A stretch of DNA of 64,000 nucleotides from an uncultured Pseudohongiella sp. (GCA_902537815.1 CACBCS010000007.1:1-64000), one strand, 5' to 3'; positions 9,247-19,335 are shown, counted from the first letter of the stretch. Made by a program: numbers and translations. Notes: generated by a model from the sequence alone, not told the origin.

Positions 9247-9696
9247 TCAGGAGCGGTCAAAATGGCTTCTGAGAAAGATCCATCCCCGCAGTTCACCGGC
9301 GGCGTTGGTTTCGCTGTGAACCTGAATATAGAGCGCATTGTTGCGCAGGGCAGTGAGCTGCTCGTCGGTGAGTTCAAGAGTAGCGCGGATCTCGCCGTCT
9401 GTGGACGCGTCAATCTCCAGAACCTGAACGACAGGTCCCGGCTGTGCGGGCGGGCCATTGTGGAGGTGGGCGCTCGTTGCTGCTGAGCTCATGCCTGTAA
9501 AATGGCCGGCCACCTCCAATCGCTGGTCAGTTAGTGTCAGAAGCACTTCGCCCTCGCCAAGAATGTTATTAACTGTCTGAGGCGTTGTCGGCATGGGCGA
9601 CAGGCGGGCCCGGAAGACTTCCTGAGCATATCCGCTTGAGCTGTGTCCCAGCATAAAAATGGAAAAAGTCAGCGTGAGGGCTTGGCCGAGTTTCAT
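9247..9696 (-). CDS. CHRD domain-containing secreted protein
   Basis: Signal peptide; GHFTGMSSAATSAHLHNGP...ALYIQVHSETNAAGELRGWI. Confidence 0.88.
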   Translation of the reverse strand: MKLGQALTLTFSIFMLGHSSSGYAQEVFRARLSPMPTTPQTVNNILGEGEVLLTLTDQRLEVAGHFTGMSSAATSAHLHNGPPAQPGPVVQVLEIDASTDGEIRATLELTDEQLTALRNNALYIQVHSETNAAGELRGWIFLRSHFDRS

Positions 9697-9828
9697 AAAT
9701 ACCTCTTGGCTCTTATTTATGGGACTGTCTTTTAGAAACCTAGCATTTCTCTTGGGGTATGCCTATGCCTTGAGCACTGCCGGCTTGTTACGGGATCGGA
9801 TTGTCAGGTTCCCTTAGCAGGACGCGCG

Positions 9829-11493
9829 TTACTGACACTGAAAGTTCTCTGCCCGCCAGTTATCGGGATTGTCAGCGCCACCGGCCGGGCCGACGTATCG
9901 GGCCTGCTGTGGGTAGGCACACAGCGGTCTTTCATTATCGATTTGACCATCGGTACTGTGCGTGGCTGTGATGCGCTCCGGTGCGACGCCGTTTTCCACC
10001 CAGTTTACCAGTGGGACCAGATTGTCCCAGGTGTCCGGTCCCGGGCCGCCCCGGCAATGGCCCATACCGGGCGCGAGGAACAGTCTGACGTGATCCTGAG
10101 CCGCGTCCATACTGCCCGCAAACGTCTGATCGATCATGTCGTTGTAATAGTTAATGGTATCCGTTGCCACAATGAGTGTGTCCACCAATCCATGATAAAT
10201 CAGCATCTTGCCCCCGGCATCGATCAAATAGCGCGACAAATCCGGGTCATTGGCATCGGTGATGGATTTCATCAGATCACCCTTGCCGGAAAAGAAGTCG
10301 TCGATATCCCAGTCAATCCAATGAAATTCCGGTATCACGCCCTCGGTATTTGCCTGGTAGGTAACGTCACGGACATCAGGCACTGTAACCCCCGGGTCTT
10401 CTTCGTAAAACAGGTAGTTCATGTGATCGCCAGCGACGCCCATGAGCTTTGAAGGACCCATGCTGTTGCCCTGCCAGGGGATGTAGTACCCCGCCCATCG
10501 CAGTTCGGAGCCGAACATTTTGCCGGGATAGACTGTCCTGCCCGATGAATCAGAGGGGCCGTTGTACAAGTCGGTAATGGTTTGTAATTGAGCAGTGGTG
10601 AAGCAATCGCTTCCGGCTGTATCACTGGGGCACATCAGATCTGAAAGATCGATCGATGGGTTGATATCGCAGGCAAGCGGGTTATCGATGATGCCATCCT
10701 GCACCCCGTCCCGGGCGTCGCACTTCAGCAGCACTCTGTCGTGAAGTTTGTCGAGCAGTGCCAGACTGTCAGGACTGCCATCCCCGGTGCTGTCTACTGC
10801 CAGATTCCCCACCAGATTGTCCCGAAAAATACGCTGCAGGTTCCAGATGCCGGCGGCATTGAGGCCCTGGTAATTGAATGCCGGCGCACCGGCGATAATC
10901 CCATCGAAGTCTTGAGGGTAGCGCTGGGCAGACATGAAGGCCTGACGACCGCCCTGAGAGCAACCTTCAAAATACGAGTATTCTGCACGGTTTCCGTAAT
11001 AGTCTCTGACCAGCCGTTTGCCCGCCATAACGGTCAGGTGTACCGCGCGATAGCCAAAATCGATTTCAGCCTGACGGTTGTTGAAACCGAAAGAGGCGCC
11101 GGGCTCAACGCCGTTATCGTGTCCCATATTGCTGTTAGTGACCGCATAGCCCTGTGCCAACCGGTGGTTCGCAAAGTCCAGATCGCCGTCCTTACCGCCA
11201 TCGCCCCATTGAAGAAAGCGCCCGTTCCAGTTCGCTGGCAGCGGCAATTGTGCATGAAAGTGAATCGCGGGACTGATGATGCCTCGCACATAGCAATAGG
11301 ATGATCCATCCTCTGGATTTTCTGCGATTTCTGCTCGGGTCAAAGTCAGATTGCGGCTGTCCAGCAGGGCTTCACAGCGCAGCGTTTCTGTTGCTGTGAC
11401 CTGGGCTGCGACGGAGTCAGTCGCCGACAAACACCACAGCGTAGCCAGGCCGGCCAGGCAAAGGGTCAGGTAGGAGGTTCGCACTTCTTGCAT
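9829..11493 (-). CDS. tannase/feruloyl esterase family alpha/beta hydrolase
   Basis: YFEGCSQGGRQAFMSAQRYPQDFDGIIAGAPA; C-terminal GMGHCRGGPGPD. Confidence 0.9.
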   Translation of the reverse strand: MQEVRTSYLTLCLAGLATLWCLSATDSVAAQVTATETLRCEALLDSRNLTLTRAEIAENPEDGSSYCYVRGIISPAIHFHAQLPLPANWNGRFLQWGDGGKDGDLDFANHRLAQGYAVTNSNMGHDNGVEPGASFGFNNRQAEIDFGYRAVHLTVMAGKRLVRDYYGNRAEYSYFEGCSQGGRQAFMSAQRYPQDFDGIIAGAPAFNYQGLNAAGIWNLQRIFRDNLVGNLAVDSTGDGSPDSLALLDKLHDRVLLKCDARDGVQDGIIDNPLACDINPSIDLSDLMCPSDTAGSDCFTTAQLQTITDLYNGPSDSSGRTVYPGKMFGSELRWAGYYIPWQGNSMGPSKLMGVAGDHMNYLFYEEDPGVTVPDVRDVTYQANTEGVIPEFHWIDWDIDDFFSGKGDLMKSITDANDPDLSRYLIDAGGKMLIYHGLVDTLIVATDTINYYNDMIDQTFAGSMDAAQDHVRLFLAPGMGHCRGGPGPDTWDNLVPLVNWVENGVAPERITATHSTDGQIDNERPLCAYPQQARYVGPAGGADNPDNWRAENFQCQ

Positions 11494-11598
11494 AGCGGTT
11501 CCCTTGTTGTTGTTATATAAGGCAGTTTTACGGGAAGTTTCAGCAGTTAAAACGGCGCTGATGCTGCCGACTTTACTATTGCCCTGAGCGAAAAAGCA

Positions 11599-12288
11599 AT
11601 GTGCGGACGCTTTAATCTTATCGACAGCCCCGAGGTGCGCCTTCTGTGTGATTTACTCGGCGTGCAGATCCCGGACAGCTGCATCAGTCAGGATATTGCG
11701 CCCGGCGGACGAATCGCCATCATTCATGAAAGTCGTTCGGGCCTTGCGAATCAGCGAAGGGTTTCACAGGCCATCTGGTGGTTGTTCCTCGATCGCAAAA
11801 CGCTGAAACCCGATTACCGATACGTCAGCTTCAACTCCCGTTCTGACAAATTGCATACGCCGGAGGGCATTTCTTACACGCCCTATCGGGAATCACGTTG
11901 TATCATTCCAGCAAGTGCTTTCGTTGAGGGCCTCGGTGACAAGAAGACCTTTCACATGATCGAACTGGAGGGCGCAGCCATTGCTTTCGGCGGGCTGTAC
12001 CGGAAATATCTCGATCAGCAGACAGGAGAGTGTGTTTACGCAGCTTCGATCATCACTCTCCCCCCGCTGTCGCCGCAGTGGGACGACATTCATCCGAAAT
12101 CAATGCCTTTGATGCTCGACCTTAGGGATGAGGATCTGATCGCAAAATGGCTTGATCCCGACTTCTCCGATGTGGAACAGTTTGCCCGGTGTCTCGAGCC
12201 GCGTTTGCCAGGTGACATGAGAGTGACCCGCATCGGAAAGCCGAGTCGCTGGAACCCGACCGAAGACGCTTTCATGATTGTGAGCTGA
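11599..12288 (+). CDS. SOS response-associated peptidase (YedK/HMCES family)
   Basis: N-terminal MCGRF with catalytic Cys2; RCIIPASAFVEG; family length. Confidence 0.93.
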   Translation: MCGRFNLIDSPEVRLLCDLLGVQIPDSCISQDIAPGGRIAIIHESRSGLANQRRVSQAIWWLFLDRKTLKPDYRYVSFNSRSDKLHTPEGISYTPYRESRCIIPASAFVEGLGDKKTFHMIELEGAAIAFGGLYRKYLDQQTGECVYAASIITLPPLSPQWDDIHPKSMPLMLDLRDEDLIAKWLDPDFSDVEQFARCLEPRLPGDMRVTRIGKPSRWNPTEDAFMIVS

Positions 12289-12327
12289 AGTCCGGCCTAC
12301 TGAGTTTCACCCCTTGAGGACAAGAAG

Positions 12328-12702
12328 ATGGATAACCAGCAAATTGCCGCCGATCTGTTTTCGGCTTTTGAGACAGGAGACATGGATACCGTTCGACAGT
12401 TGTGTGCACCGGAGTTCAGGGCACGCCAGAATCTGAATAACGAGTTTGATGTCGAAACGCTTATCGAGTTTTCACAGGCCGTGAGCGCCATAGTCAGCGA
12501 TTTCCGTTATGAAAATATCATCCGCAGCGCCACGGACAGCGGTTTCGTCGAGGAACACACAGTGAGGGGCACGCTGCCCAACGGCAGCCAGCTGGCGCTG
12601 GTTGCCTGTGTTGTTGCTGACATTGAGAATGGCAAAATCACGCGGCTCAGAGAGTATGTCGATACGGCGGCTGCGGCCGGGCTGTCCGCTGCGCTAGCCT
12701 GA
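12328..12702 (+). CDS. nuclear transport factor 2 / SnoaL-like protein
   Basis: ADLFSAFETGDMDTVRQLCAPEFRARQN...ENGKITRLREYVDT. Confidence 0.8.
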   Translation: MDNQQIAADLFSAFETGDMDTVRQLCAPEFRARQNLNNEFDVETLIEFSQAVSAIVSDFRYENIIRSATDSGFVEEHTVRGTLPNGSQLALVACVVADIENGKITRLREYVDTAAAAGLSAALA

Positions 12703-12836
12703 GCGTCGGCCACGCTTCAGGTAGCCAAAAAGAGTCCTGGGAGCCACGGTGGTCCGCTTCCGGCCGGTTCACCTGCCGTTCAGCTGTCTGCGCCTAAGCT
12801 TTCCTCCACAACGCAGTTCCATGGGAGGAAATCGCC

Positions 12837-13397
12837 GTGAAAAAAAGGCTTATTGCGCTAATCGTTCTGTTTACCATGACAACGGGATTGCCGGCCGTGC
12901 AGGCGGATGACCGGGTCTATCGGTATTCTGACGGCCCTGCCAACTGGCGTTTGGGTGAACGCGTGCGCGATGGATTTGCGATCTACAGAAATGGCTACCG
13001 GTTACCCGGCTCTGCCATTGCGCTCGCGGATGGCTGGGCCTTGGGCAGCGCCCGGGAGAGTGGAGGCTTCGCCATTTTTCGCTGGAATGGGCGGCACTGG
13101 GATCAGGCTCCCGGTGGCGCTGTCGATATAGGCGGCACTTACCAGCGCCCCTGGGTAATCAACAATCGCGGCCAGCGCTATGTCTGGAACGGATACGATT
13201 GGGATCAGGGTTTTGCTGACCAGAATCGAGCGCAAGGGTTTAATTCGCGACGCTTCAACCAGAGGTCTGACAATCCCTTTCGCAGTTGGGGATTCTCCGA
13301 AGGCGGTCGCAATTTCCGGTCTGATCGCTTCCGGCGACATGCGGGCGGTCCAACACACCGGCGCCAGCGAGGCAATCACCACTACCGCTCGTGGTAG
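12837..13397 (+). CDS. hypothetical secreted protein with tectonin-like repeat segments
   Basis: GTG start with AGGAAA upstream; signal peptide; FRWNGRHWDQAPGGAVDIGGTYQRPWVINNRGQRYVWNGYDWDQ. Confidence 0.65.
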   Translation: MKKRLIALIVLFTMTTGLPAVQADDRVYRYSDGPANWRLGERVRDGFAIYRNGYRLPGSAIALADGWALGSARESGGFAIFRWNGRHWDQAPGGAVDIGGTYQRPWVINNRGQRYVWNGYDWDQGFADQNRAQGFNSRRFNQRSDNPFRSWGFSEGGRNFRSDRFRRHAGGPTHRRQRGNHHYRSW

Positions 13398-13505
13398 CCT
13401 GCAGACGCCTGCTCTGAGAGGCCTGCGCCTTTCCCTGGGAAGACTCCTGCGGTATGGTGCCTTTTCAGGGATTCGCCGCCATCGCACTCAAACCGGAAAT
13501 TCGTC

Positions 13506-14366
13506 TTGCCCCTAGAAAAACTCTCCAGCGTCAGATGCTTCGGCGGTAATCAGGAGCGCTACCGGCATTTTTCCACCAGCTGCATCTGTGAAATGACTTT
13601 TTCGATCTTCCTCCCGGAGCAGTTGGCTATGGGAGCCGATTTAAAGCTTCCTGTCCTGTATTGGTTGAGCGGACTCACCTGCACTGATGAAAATTTCGTG
13701 GAGAAAGCAGGTGCGCAGCGAATGGCTTCCGAACTGGGCCTTGTGCTGGTGATGCCGGATACCAGCCCGCGCGGCGACGAAGTGCCTGACGATGAACAAA
13801 AAAGCTATGACTTTGGCCTGGGAGCGGGGTTTTACCTGAATGCGACGGAGGCGCCCTGGAGCCGGCACTACAATATGTACGATTATGTGGTAGAGGAATT
13901 GCCCGCTCTGGTTGAGAAACATTTTCCGGTGGATGGGAGCAAACAGAGTATCTTCGGGCATTCAATGGGCGGGCACGGCGCTCTAACGGTTGCTCTGAAG
14001 AACCCGGACAAGTACCAAAGCGTGTCCGCGTTTGCGCCGATCTGCTCGCCAATGCAGTGCCCGTGGGGCGTCAAAGCGCTGAGCGCTTACCTTGGCGACG
14101 ATCAGAGCGAGTGGCTGGACTATGATGCGGTTGCTCTCGTTAAACGGGCGACGCGGCCCATTCCGATGCTGGTGGATCAAGGGTCGGAAGATCCCTTCCT
14201 GAAAGAACAGCTCAAGCCTAAATTGCTGGTCTCAGCCTGCCACAGCGCGGGGATGAGCCTGGGGTTCAATCAACGTGAAGGCTACGACCACAGCTATTTG
14301 TTTGTCTCAAGCTTTATGGAAAACCACCTCCGCTTTCACCACGGTATTCTGAGCATGGTGGTTTGA
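13506..14366 (+). CDS. S-formylglutathione hydrolase
   Basis: YWLSGLTCTDENFVEKAGAQR...FGHSMGGHGAL...YDHSYLFVSSFMENHLRFH. Confidence 0.95.
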   Translation: MPLEKLSSVRCFGGNQERYRHFSTSCICEMTFSIFLPEQLAMGADLKLPVLYWLSGLTCTDENFVEKAGAQRMASELGLVLVMPDTSPRGDEVPDDEQKSYDFGLGAGFYLNATEAPWSRHYNMYDYVVEELPALVEKHFPVDGSKQSIFGHSMGGHGALTVALKNPDKYQSVSAFAPICSPMQCPWGVKALSAYLGDDQSEWLDYDAVALVKRATRPIPMLVDQGSEDPFLKEQLKPKLLVSACHSAGMSLGFNQREGYDHSYLFVSSFMENHLRFHHGILSMVV

Positions 14367-14435
14367 TGCAGCCGGCGGGCGCAGCCTCGATCGGGTTTTT
14401 CTGACGCTGGCGGTGCGATCCTTTCAGCGGAATCA

Positions 14436-15869
14436 TCAGATGGCCAACCAGAGCACGACAAACATCAGTGCCGTAGCAACCTGACTCGGACGGTCTGACA
14501 CTGCCAGCAGAACCGGGTCTTCATTCAGTGCGCCCTTTCGCGCTAACCACCAGGCTCTGAACAAGATCCCACCCAGCAGTCCGGCAATCGGCCAGAGCAA
14601 TTCCGGGGAGCGGTATAAAGTCCGGGTCTCATCCGCATAGATGTAAAAAATAAATATCAGCACCGAACAGGCGCAGGCGAACAGGCCCTGCGCGGTGAGC
14701 GCGGTCAGATCGCCCCGGGTATAGGCCCGCCCCGGCAGTGCTCCGGCATGGGTTGATTTGCTTAATTCGACAACGCGCTTTAGTGCAGCCAGTCCAAAGA
14801 ACAGGGTCATCGAAAACCCTAACAGCCAAATCGAAGCATTGACCTGCGCGGCTTGCGCTCCGGCCTCGAGTCGCAGGGAATACAAGCTTGCCAGCGTGAG
14901 CAAGTCCAGGAGGAAAAGGTGTTTCAGCAGCAAGCTGTAGAGTAGGGTGAGTGTCCAGTAACCCAAAAGAATGGCCATGAATTCTCTGGGCTGCAGATGG
15001 GCAAGTGCAAACGCGGCCAGGAGCAGAACTATAGCTGCCACCATGCCGGTCTGAATCGGCAGATTGCCCGCAGCCAGCGGTCTCGTTTTTTTAGTGCTGT
15101 GCAAGCGATCAGACTCGAGATCCAGCAGATCATTGCTGAGATATACACTCGATGCCACCAGACAAAAGCAGATAAAACCGATAACAGCGTGCAGCAGGCG
15201 GTGTGCGTCAGTAATCTGATGCGCCAGCGTGAGCGGAATAAACAACAGCCCATTCTTCGCCCACTGATGTGGCCGCATGGCCTGCCACAAATACCGGACC
15301 CGAGAGCCTGGCGGGTCAAAATCTCTGCTTGGCTTGGTGTCACAGAGGTCGCGGGCGAGTGAACTGCTGCAGTTTACGCGAATGACTTCTGCTGCAGCTT
15401 CCCAGACAGGGATATCAGCCTTTGAATTGCCGGCATAGCTGAACGGTTTGCCACGGGTGTTTTCCTCGATACGCTGGCGTTTGGCCGTGGCTTTCAGATT
15501 GATCTGCTCATCGCTGCCAACACAGGTTTCGAACAACTGAAGGGGTTCGGCGAATTTCTGAAGCGCTCGTTCATTGGCAGCTGAAATCAGAACCAACTGG
15601 CGCCCGTTTCGCTTTTCGCCGCTCAGGAAATCCAGAAACTCCGCATTGAAAGGCCAACCGCTGAAACTGAGGTCAACCCGTTCAGCCAGTCGTGCTTTCA
15701 GAGTCGCTCTACCTTTCAAAAGCCAGATGACCATGAGTACCAGATTGAGCGGGTTTCGCTTGAGCAGCACACAAACCGACTCAAACATCAGATCGGTTTT
15801 GATCAGGGTGCCGTCCAGATCGACAAACAGAGGCAGGGCCTCGCTGCCTGTTGAAGTGAGTTCAGTCAA
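14436..15869 (-). CDS. HAD-UbiA fusion: UbiA family prenyltransferase, decaprenyl-phosphate phosphoribosyltransferase-like
   Basis: HAD motif FVDLDGTLIKTD plus UbiA motif NDLLDLESDRLHSTKKTRPLAAG. Confidence 0.9.
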   Translation of the reverse strand: MTELTSTGSEALPLFVDLDGTLIKTDLMFESVCVLLKRNPLNLVLMVIWLLKGRATLKARLAERVDLSFSGWPFNAEFLDFLSGEKRNGRQLVLISAANERALQKFAEPLQLFETCVGSDEQINLKATAKRQRIEENTRGKPFSYAGNSKADIPVWEAAAEVIRVNCSSSLARDLCDTKPSRDFDPPGSRVRYLWQAMRPHQWAKNGLLFIPLTLAHQITDAHRLLHAVIGFICFCLVASSVYLSNDLLDLESDRLHSTKKTRPLAAGNLPIQTGMVAAIVLLLAAFALAHLQPREFMAILLGYWTLTLLYSLLLKHLFLLDLLTLASLYSLRLEAGAQAAQVNASIWLLGFSMTLFFGLAALKRVVELSKSTHAGALPGRAYTRGDLTALTAQGLFACACSVLIFIFYIYADETRTLYRSPELLWPIAGLLGGILFRAWWLARKGALNEDPVLLAVSDRPSQVATALMFVVLWLAI

Positions 15870-15872
15870 GGC

Positions 15873-16613
15873 CTAGAACTTGAGCCGCTTGAAGGCGGCC
15901 TCCGGTATTGATCGCACAACAGCCATGATCAGTCGCCAGTAGCCGGGAACGTAGACAGTGTGTCGTTTGCGCCTGACAGCCTTTTCGATCTGTCTGGCAA
16001 CAAGTTCAGGGGAAGACCAGAGAAGGCCTTTGTCAAACTGCTGCGTCATCGGTGAATCCACTAGTCCGGGTCGGATGTCTAGTACGTCGACGCCATAGGG
16101 TAAGAGCTTTCCCCGCAGACCCTGAAGGTAGGTTGAGACCAAGGCCTTGGCTGCACCGTAAACAAAATTGGGCTGCCTGCCTCGGTCGCCAGCGACTGAG
16201 GTGACCACCGCCAGCATCCCGCGACCTTGCTCTTTCAAGTAAGGTGCCAGCCGGGTAAGCAAAGAGATGACGCTTAAGCCATTGATGTCAATTTCACGCC
16301 GGGCAAGATCAAAATCCTGCTCTGCCGCCTCCTGATCCGGAAGCGACCCGTGACAGATCAGGACGAGGTCAATGTCGTCCTCACCAAAGAATTCAGTCGC
16401 GGCACTAATCGCGGTTTCATGTTCTTCATGATTCAACAGATCCAGCACACGGGTCCCGACCCGCGCTGCGCCTCGAACCAGGAGATCCTGCTGCTGCAGC
16501 GCCAATCGCGAGCCATTTCGTGCAATCAGAAACAGACTGCTGTGATTTGCTGCATAGCGCCTGGCAACTGCAGTCGCGATTGCTGAACTAGCGCCGATCA
16601 GAAGAATATTCAA
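15873..16613 (-). CDS. SDR family oxidoreductase, DprE2-like
   Basis: Rossmann IGASSAIATAVARRYA; YGAAKALVSTYLQGLRGKL; adjacent to DprE1-like gene. Confidence 0.88.
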   Translation of the reverse strand: MNILLIGASSAIATAVARRYAANHSSLFLIARNGSRLALQQQDLLVRGAARVGTRVLDLLNHEEHETAISAATEFFGEDDIDLVLICHGSLPDQEAAEQDFDLARREIDINGLSVISLLTRLAPYLKEQGRGMLAVVTSVAGDRGRQPNFVYGAAKALVSTYLQGLRGKLLPYGVDVLDIRPGLVDSPMTQQFDKGLLWSSPELVARQIEKAVRRKRHTVYVPGYWRLIMAVVRSIPEAAFKRLKF

Positions 16614-17944
16614 CGCTGAGATGACCTCACGCCGGCTTGAGTGAGCCCAAGCCGATCCGACTGCAGTGAACCCAGTGACCCGGCCGGGTCAATCCGGTCT
16701 TTTAGGGCTTTGAATTGGTGCCAGTTGGGGTAACCCTGTCTGAATACTGCAGCACTCATGCGCGCATCTTTCGCCAGATAGTGTCGTCCGCCCGCAGCCA
16801 GAACGATCTCGTCCAGTCGGTCCAGCAGCGGCAGCAGATCGGGCTCATATTTGAAATCAAGGGTCAGTGTGACGCCCTCGCTAGGGAAGCTCAACCAGTT
16901 GGCATTGGCAGGCCCGAATCTCTTGAGCACGGCAAGAAAGGAGCCTTTTCCTGACCGACTCACGGTCTCCAGCGTTTCTCGCAGACCGGACTCTGCGGCG
17001 TCGTCCGGTAGGACGAACTGATACTGCAGAAACCCTCCAGACCCATAAAGCCGATTCCACCCTTTTAGTCTGTCCAGCGGAAAAAAATAGTCGTCATAGT
17101 AAACCGAGTTCACTGACTTTTTGAATCTGTGGCGGGCGTAGTACAGCTGGTTAAAGCCACCCATCGTGTAGCGATTGAGCAGAAACCCCGGCGTCGTAAA
17201 GGGCACAGAGAGCCTGCGTTTTGATCTGTGCTCCAGCTTTCCTGTCTCGCTGTGACTGCCAAGGTAAATGACCCCTCTGCCCAGCGCCGACTCTTTTGCC
17301 AGACAGTCCACCCACGCGACGACGTACTGTTTGTCATTATGCTGTCGAAGCAAAGCCAGACTCTCCTTGAGATTGGCCGCAGGAATTGACTGGGCGCTTA
17401 TAAAGGCACTCGGCACCTTTTTCAATGAAACGGTTGCATCCAGAATCATTCCGGTCAGTCCCATACCGCCGCAGGTGGCCTGAAAGTATTCTTTATTCTC
17501 GGTGGGAGAGCAGACTGCGGTTTCACCGCTTGGCAGAAGCAGAGTGAAACGTTCAATGTGATCACAGAAACTGCCATCGACGTGGTGATTTTTGCCGTGA
17601 ATGTCGGCTGCGATCGCACCACCTATGGTGACATTCTTTGTGCCCGACAGCACCGGCAGGAACAGGCCCTGTGGCACACAGACACGCAGTATTTCGGCCA
17701 GAGTGGTGCCGGCGCCGCAGCGAATGGTCAGAGCGCGCCGGTCAAGGCTGAGAAAGTCGTCCAGATACCGGCTGCTTAACACCCTGGTTGCCAGGGCGCT
17801 GTCACCATAGCTGCGCCCCGCGCCTCTCGGGATCATTCGCAGTCCCACGCTGGTTTTTAGAATTTGCGCTGTGGAGTCAGCATCTCTGGGCGCAAGCACG
17901 GACGCTTCTGCGTAAGGATACCGACCCCAGCCCGAAAGACGCAT
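16610..17944 (-). CDS. FAD-binding oxidoreductase, DprE1-like (ORF open to 18019; start chosen to avoid overlap with gtrA-like gene)
   Basis: MRLSGWGRYPYAEASVLAPRDADS...RGAGRSYGDSAL...GGAIAADIHGKNHHVDGSFCDHI. Confidence 0.9.
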   Translation of the reverse strand: MRLSGWGRYPYAEASVLAPRDADSTAQILKTSVGLRMIPRGAGRSYGDSALATRVLSSRYLDDFLSLDRRALTIRCGAGTTLAEILRVCVPQGLFLPVLSGTKNVTIGGAIAADIHGKNHHVDGSFCDHIERFTLLLPSGETAVCSPTENKEYFQATCGGMGLTGMILDATVSLKKVPSAFISAQSIPAANLKESLALLRQHNDKQYVVAWVDCLAKESALGRGVIYLGSHSETGKLEHRSKRRLSVPFTTPGFLLNRYTMGGFNQLYYARHRFKKSVNSVYYDDYFFPLDRLKGWNRLYGSGGFLQYQFVLPDDAAESGLRETLETVSRSGKGSFLAVLKRFGPANANWLSFPSEGVTLTLDFKYEPDLLPLLDRLDEIVLAAGGRHYLAKDARMSAAVFRQGYPNWHQFKALKDRIDPAGSLGSLQSDRLGLTQAGVRSSQR

Positions 17945-17948
17945 TCTT

Positions 17949-18410
17949 CTACCTACCCCCATCATTCTGATTTTGACCGAATTGGCCATGGGCTGGACTG
18001 TTGCCGGCTGTTGAGACAAAAACCATCCGGTTGTCGAGTTGATACTTTACAACATATCCAATGGTCAGTCCGATTGCAGCGCCGGAATAGCGCGCGGACT
18101 TACCTCCAAACAAGAATTCGCAGCCCAGTTCGAAACTCCAGAATAAAACGGTAGTAAGTACTCCGGTCACAGCATAGGCGATGAATGTTCTGAGGTTGTG
18201 TCGCTGCGAACGGGTGACGAAGGCGAAGATAAATTTCTTGTCCAGGCAGTATTTACTGATTAGGCCTGTCATAGTGCCAACCAGGAGGGCGACGTAGAGC
18301 GTGTAGCTACCTGCATAGATTCTGATCGTCAACTCCTGAGATGCCAGGTTGATTAGGGTGGCAATTATGGCGAAAACCCCATACTTTAGTGCCCGGTCGG
18401 CGGCAGTCAT
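17949..18410 (-). CDS. GtrA family membrane protein
   Basis: RALKYGVFAIIATLINLASQE...GLISKYCLDKKFIF...GYVVKYQLDNRMVF. Confidence 0.85.
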   Translation of the reverse strand: MTAADRALKYGVFAIIATLINLASQELTIRIYAGSYTLYVALLVGTMTGLISKYCLDKKFIFAFVTRSQRHNLRTFIAYAVTGVLTTVLFWSFELGCEFLFGGKSARYSGAAIGLTIGYVVKYQLDNRMVFVSTAGNSPAHGQFGQNQNDGGR

Positions 18411-18485
18411 ATCGAAGTCCTCGTCGGCTTAAATAAATCTTGCTGCGGCTGATGCCCAGCTACTGAGTCGGAATAGGAAGCGGCA

Positions 18486-19280
18486 ATGACAGAGCTCATG
18501 AATTTTGCACAAAGCGTAGCGCGTGAAGCCGGTGAGCTGATTTTGTGCGAGCGCGAGCAGGCTGACCTTGTACATGATTATAAGGGAGGAGACGAGCTGG
18601 TGACCAATGCCGACATCAAGGCAGACCAGCTAATCCGAACCAGGATTGAGCAGCGCTTCGCGGAACACCGGCTCCTGTCTGAAGAGTCTTCTCCTGAGTT
18701 GCAGCGGGTCTGGGAGTCTGAGGTGCCGGTTTGGATTGTTGACCCGATCGACGGCACCGTGAACTACGCCCACGGTCACATTCAATCGGCCGTCTCCATT
18801 GCTTACTGCGAGCACGGACAAATAACCCTTGGCGTCGTCTACAACCCCTTCACCGACGAGCTTTTCAGCGCCGAATTGGGGCAGGGCGCGAAGCTGAACG
18901 GAGCGACGATCAGAGTGGCTGAGGAGACAAATTTACGCAGAGCCATCATTGCTACAGGGTTTCCGTACATCAAAGAAGGGATTGACGACATGGTGGAGCG
19001 GGTCAGAAGTATTCTTCATCATTGTGCCGACATTCGGCGACTGGGCTCCGCCGCACTCGATATATGCTGGCTGGCGGCCGGTCGTCTTGACGGTTATTAC
19101 GAAAGCCTCAGCCTGTGGGATTTCGCAGCGGCCAGACTGATAGCCGCGGAGGCTGGCGCAGTGTGTGGCCATTTCGGTGCGGTGCCGGAAGATGTGGACC
19201 CCCAATTCTTTAACAAGAACCTCCTGATCGCGAATCCGGCCCTGTACCCCCAGCTGTTGGAGCTGCTGCAGCAATCCTGA
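18486..19280 (+). CDS. inositol monophosphatase family protein
   Basis: DELVTNADIKAD, LLSEES, WIVDPIDGTVNYAHG, LWDFAAARLIAAEAG. Confidence 0.93.
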   Translation: MTELMNFAQSVAREAGELILCEREQADLVHDYKGGDELVTNADIKADQLIRTRIEQRFAEHRLLSEESSPELQRVWESEVPVWIVDPIDGTVNYAHGHIQSAVSIAYCEHGQITLGVVYNPFTDELFSAELGQGAKLNGATIRVAEETNLRRAIIATGFPYIKEGIDDMVERVRSILHHCADIRRLGSAALDICWLAAGRLDGYYESLSLWDFAAARLIAAEAGAVCGHFGAVPEDVDPQFFNKNLLIANPALYPQLLELLQQS

Positions 19281-19335
19281 GTCCAAAAAATGCTGTGAAA
19301 GGCCTTTTTGGCAGGTTAAAGCGAAGTCAGCGCGA

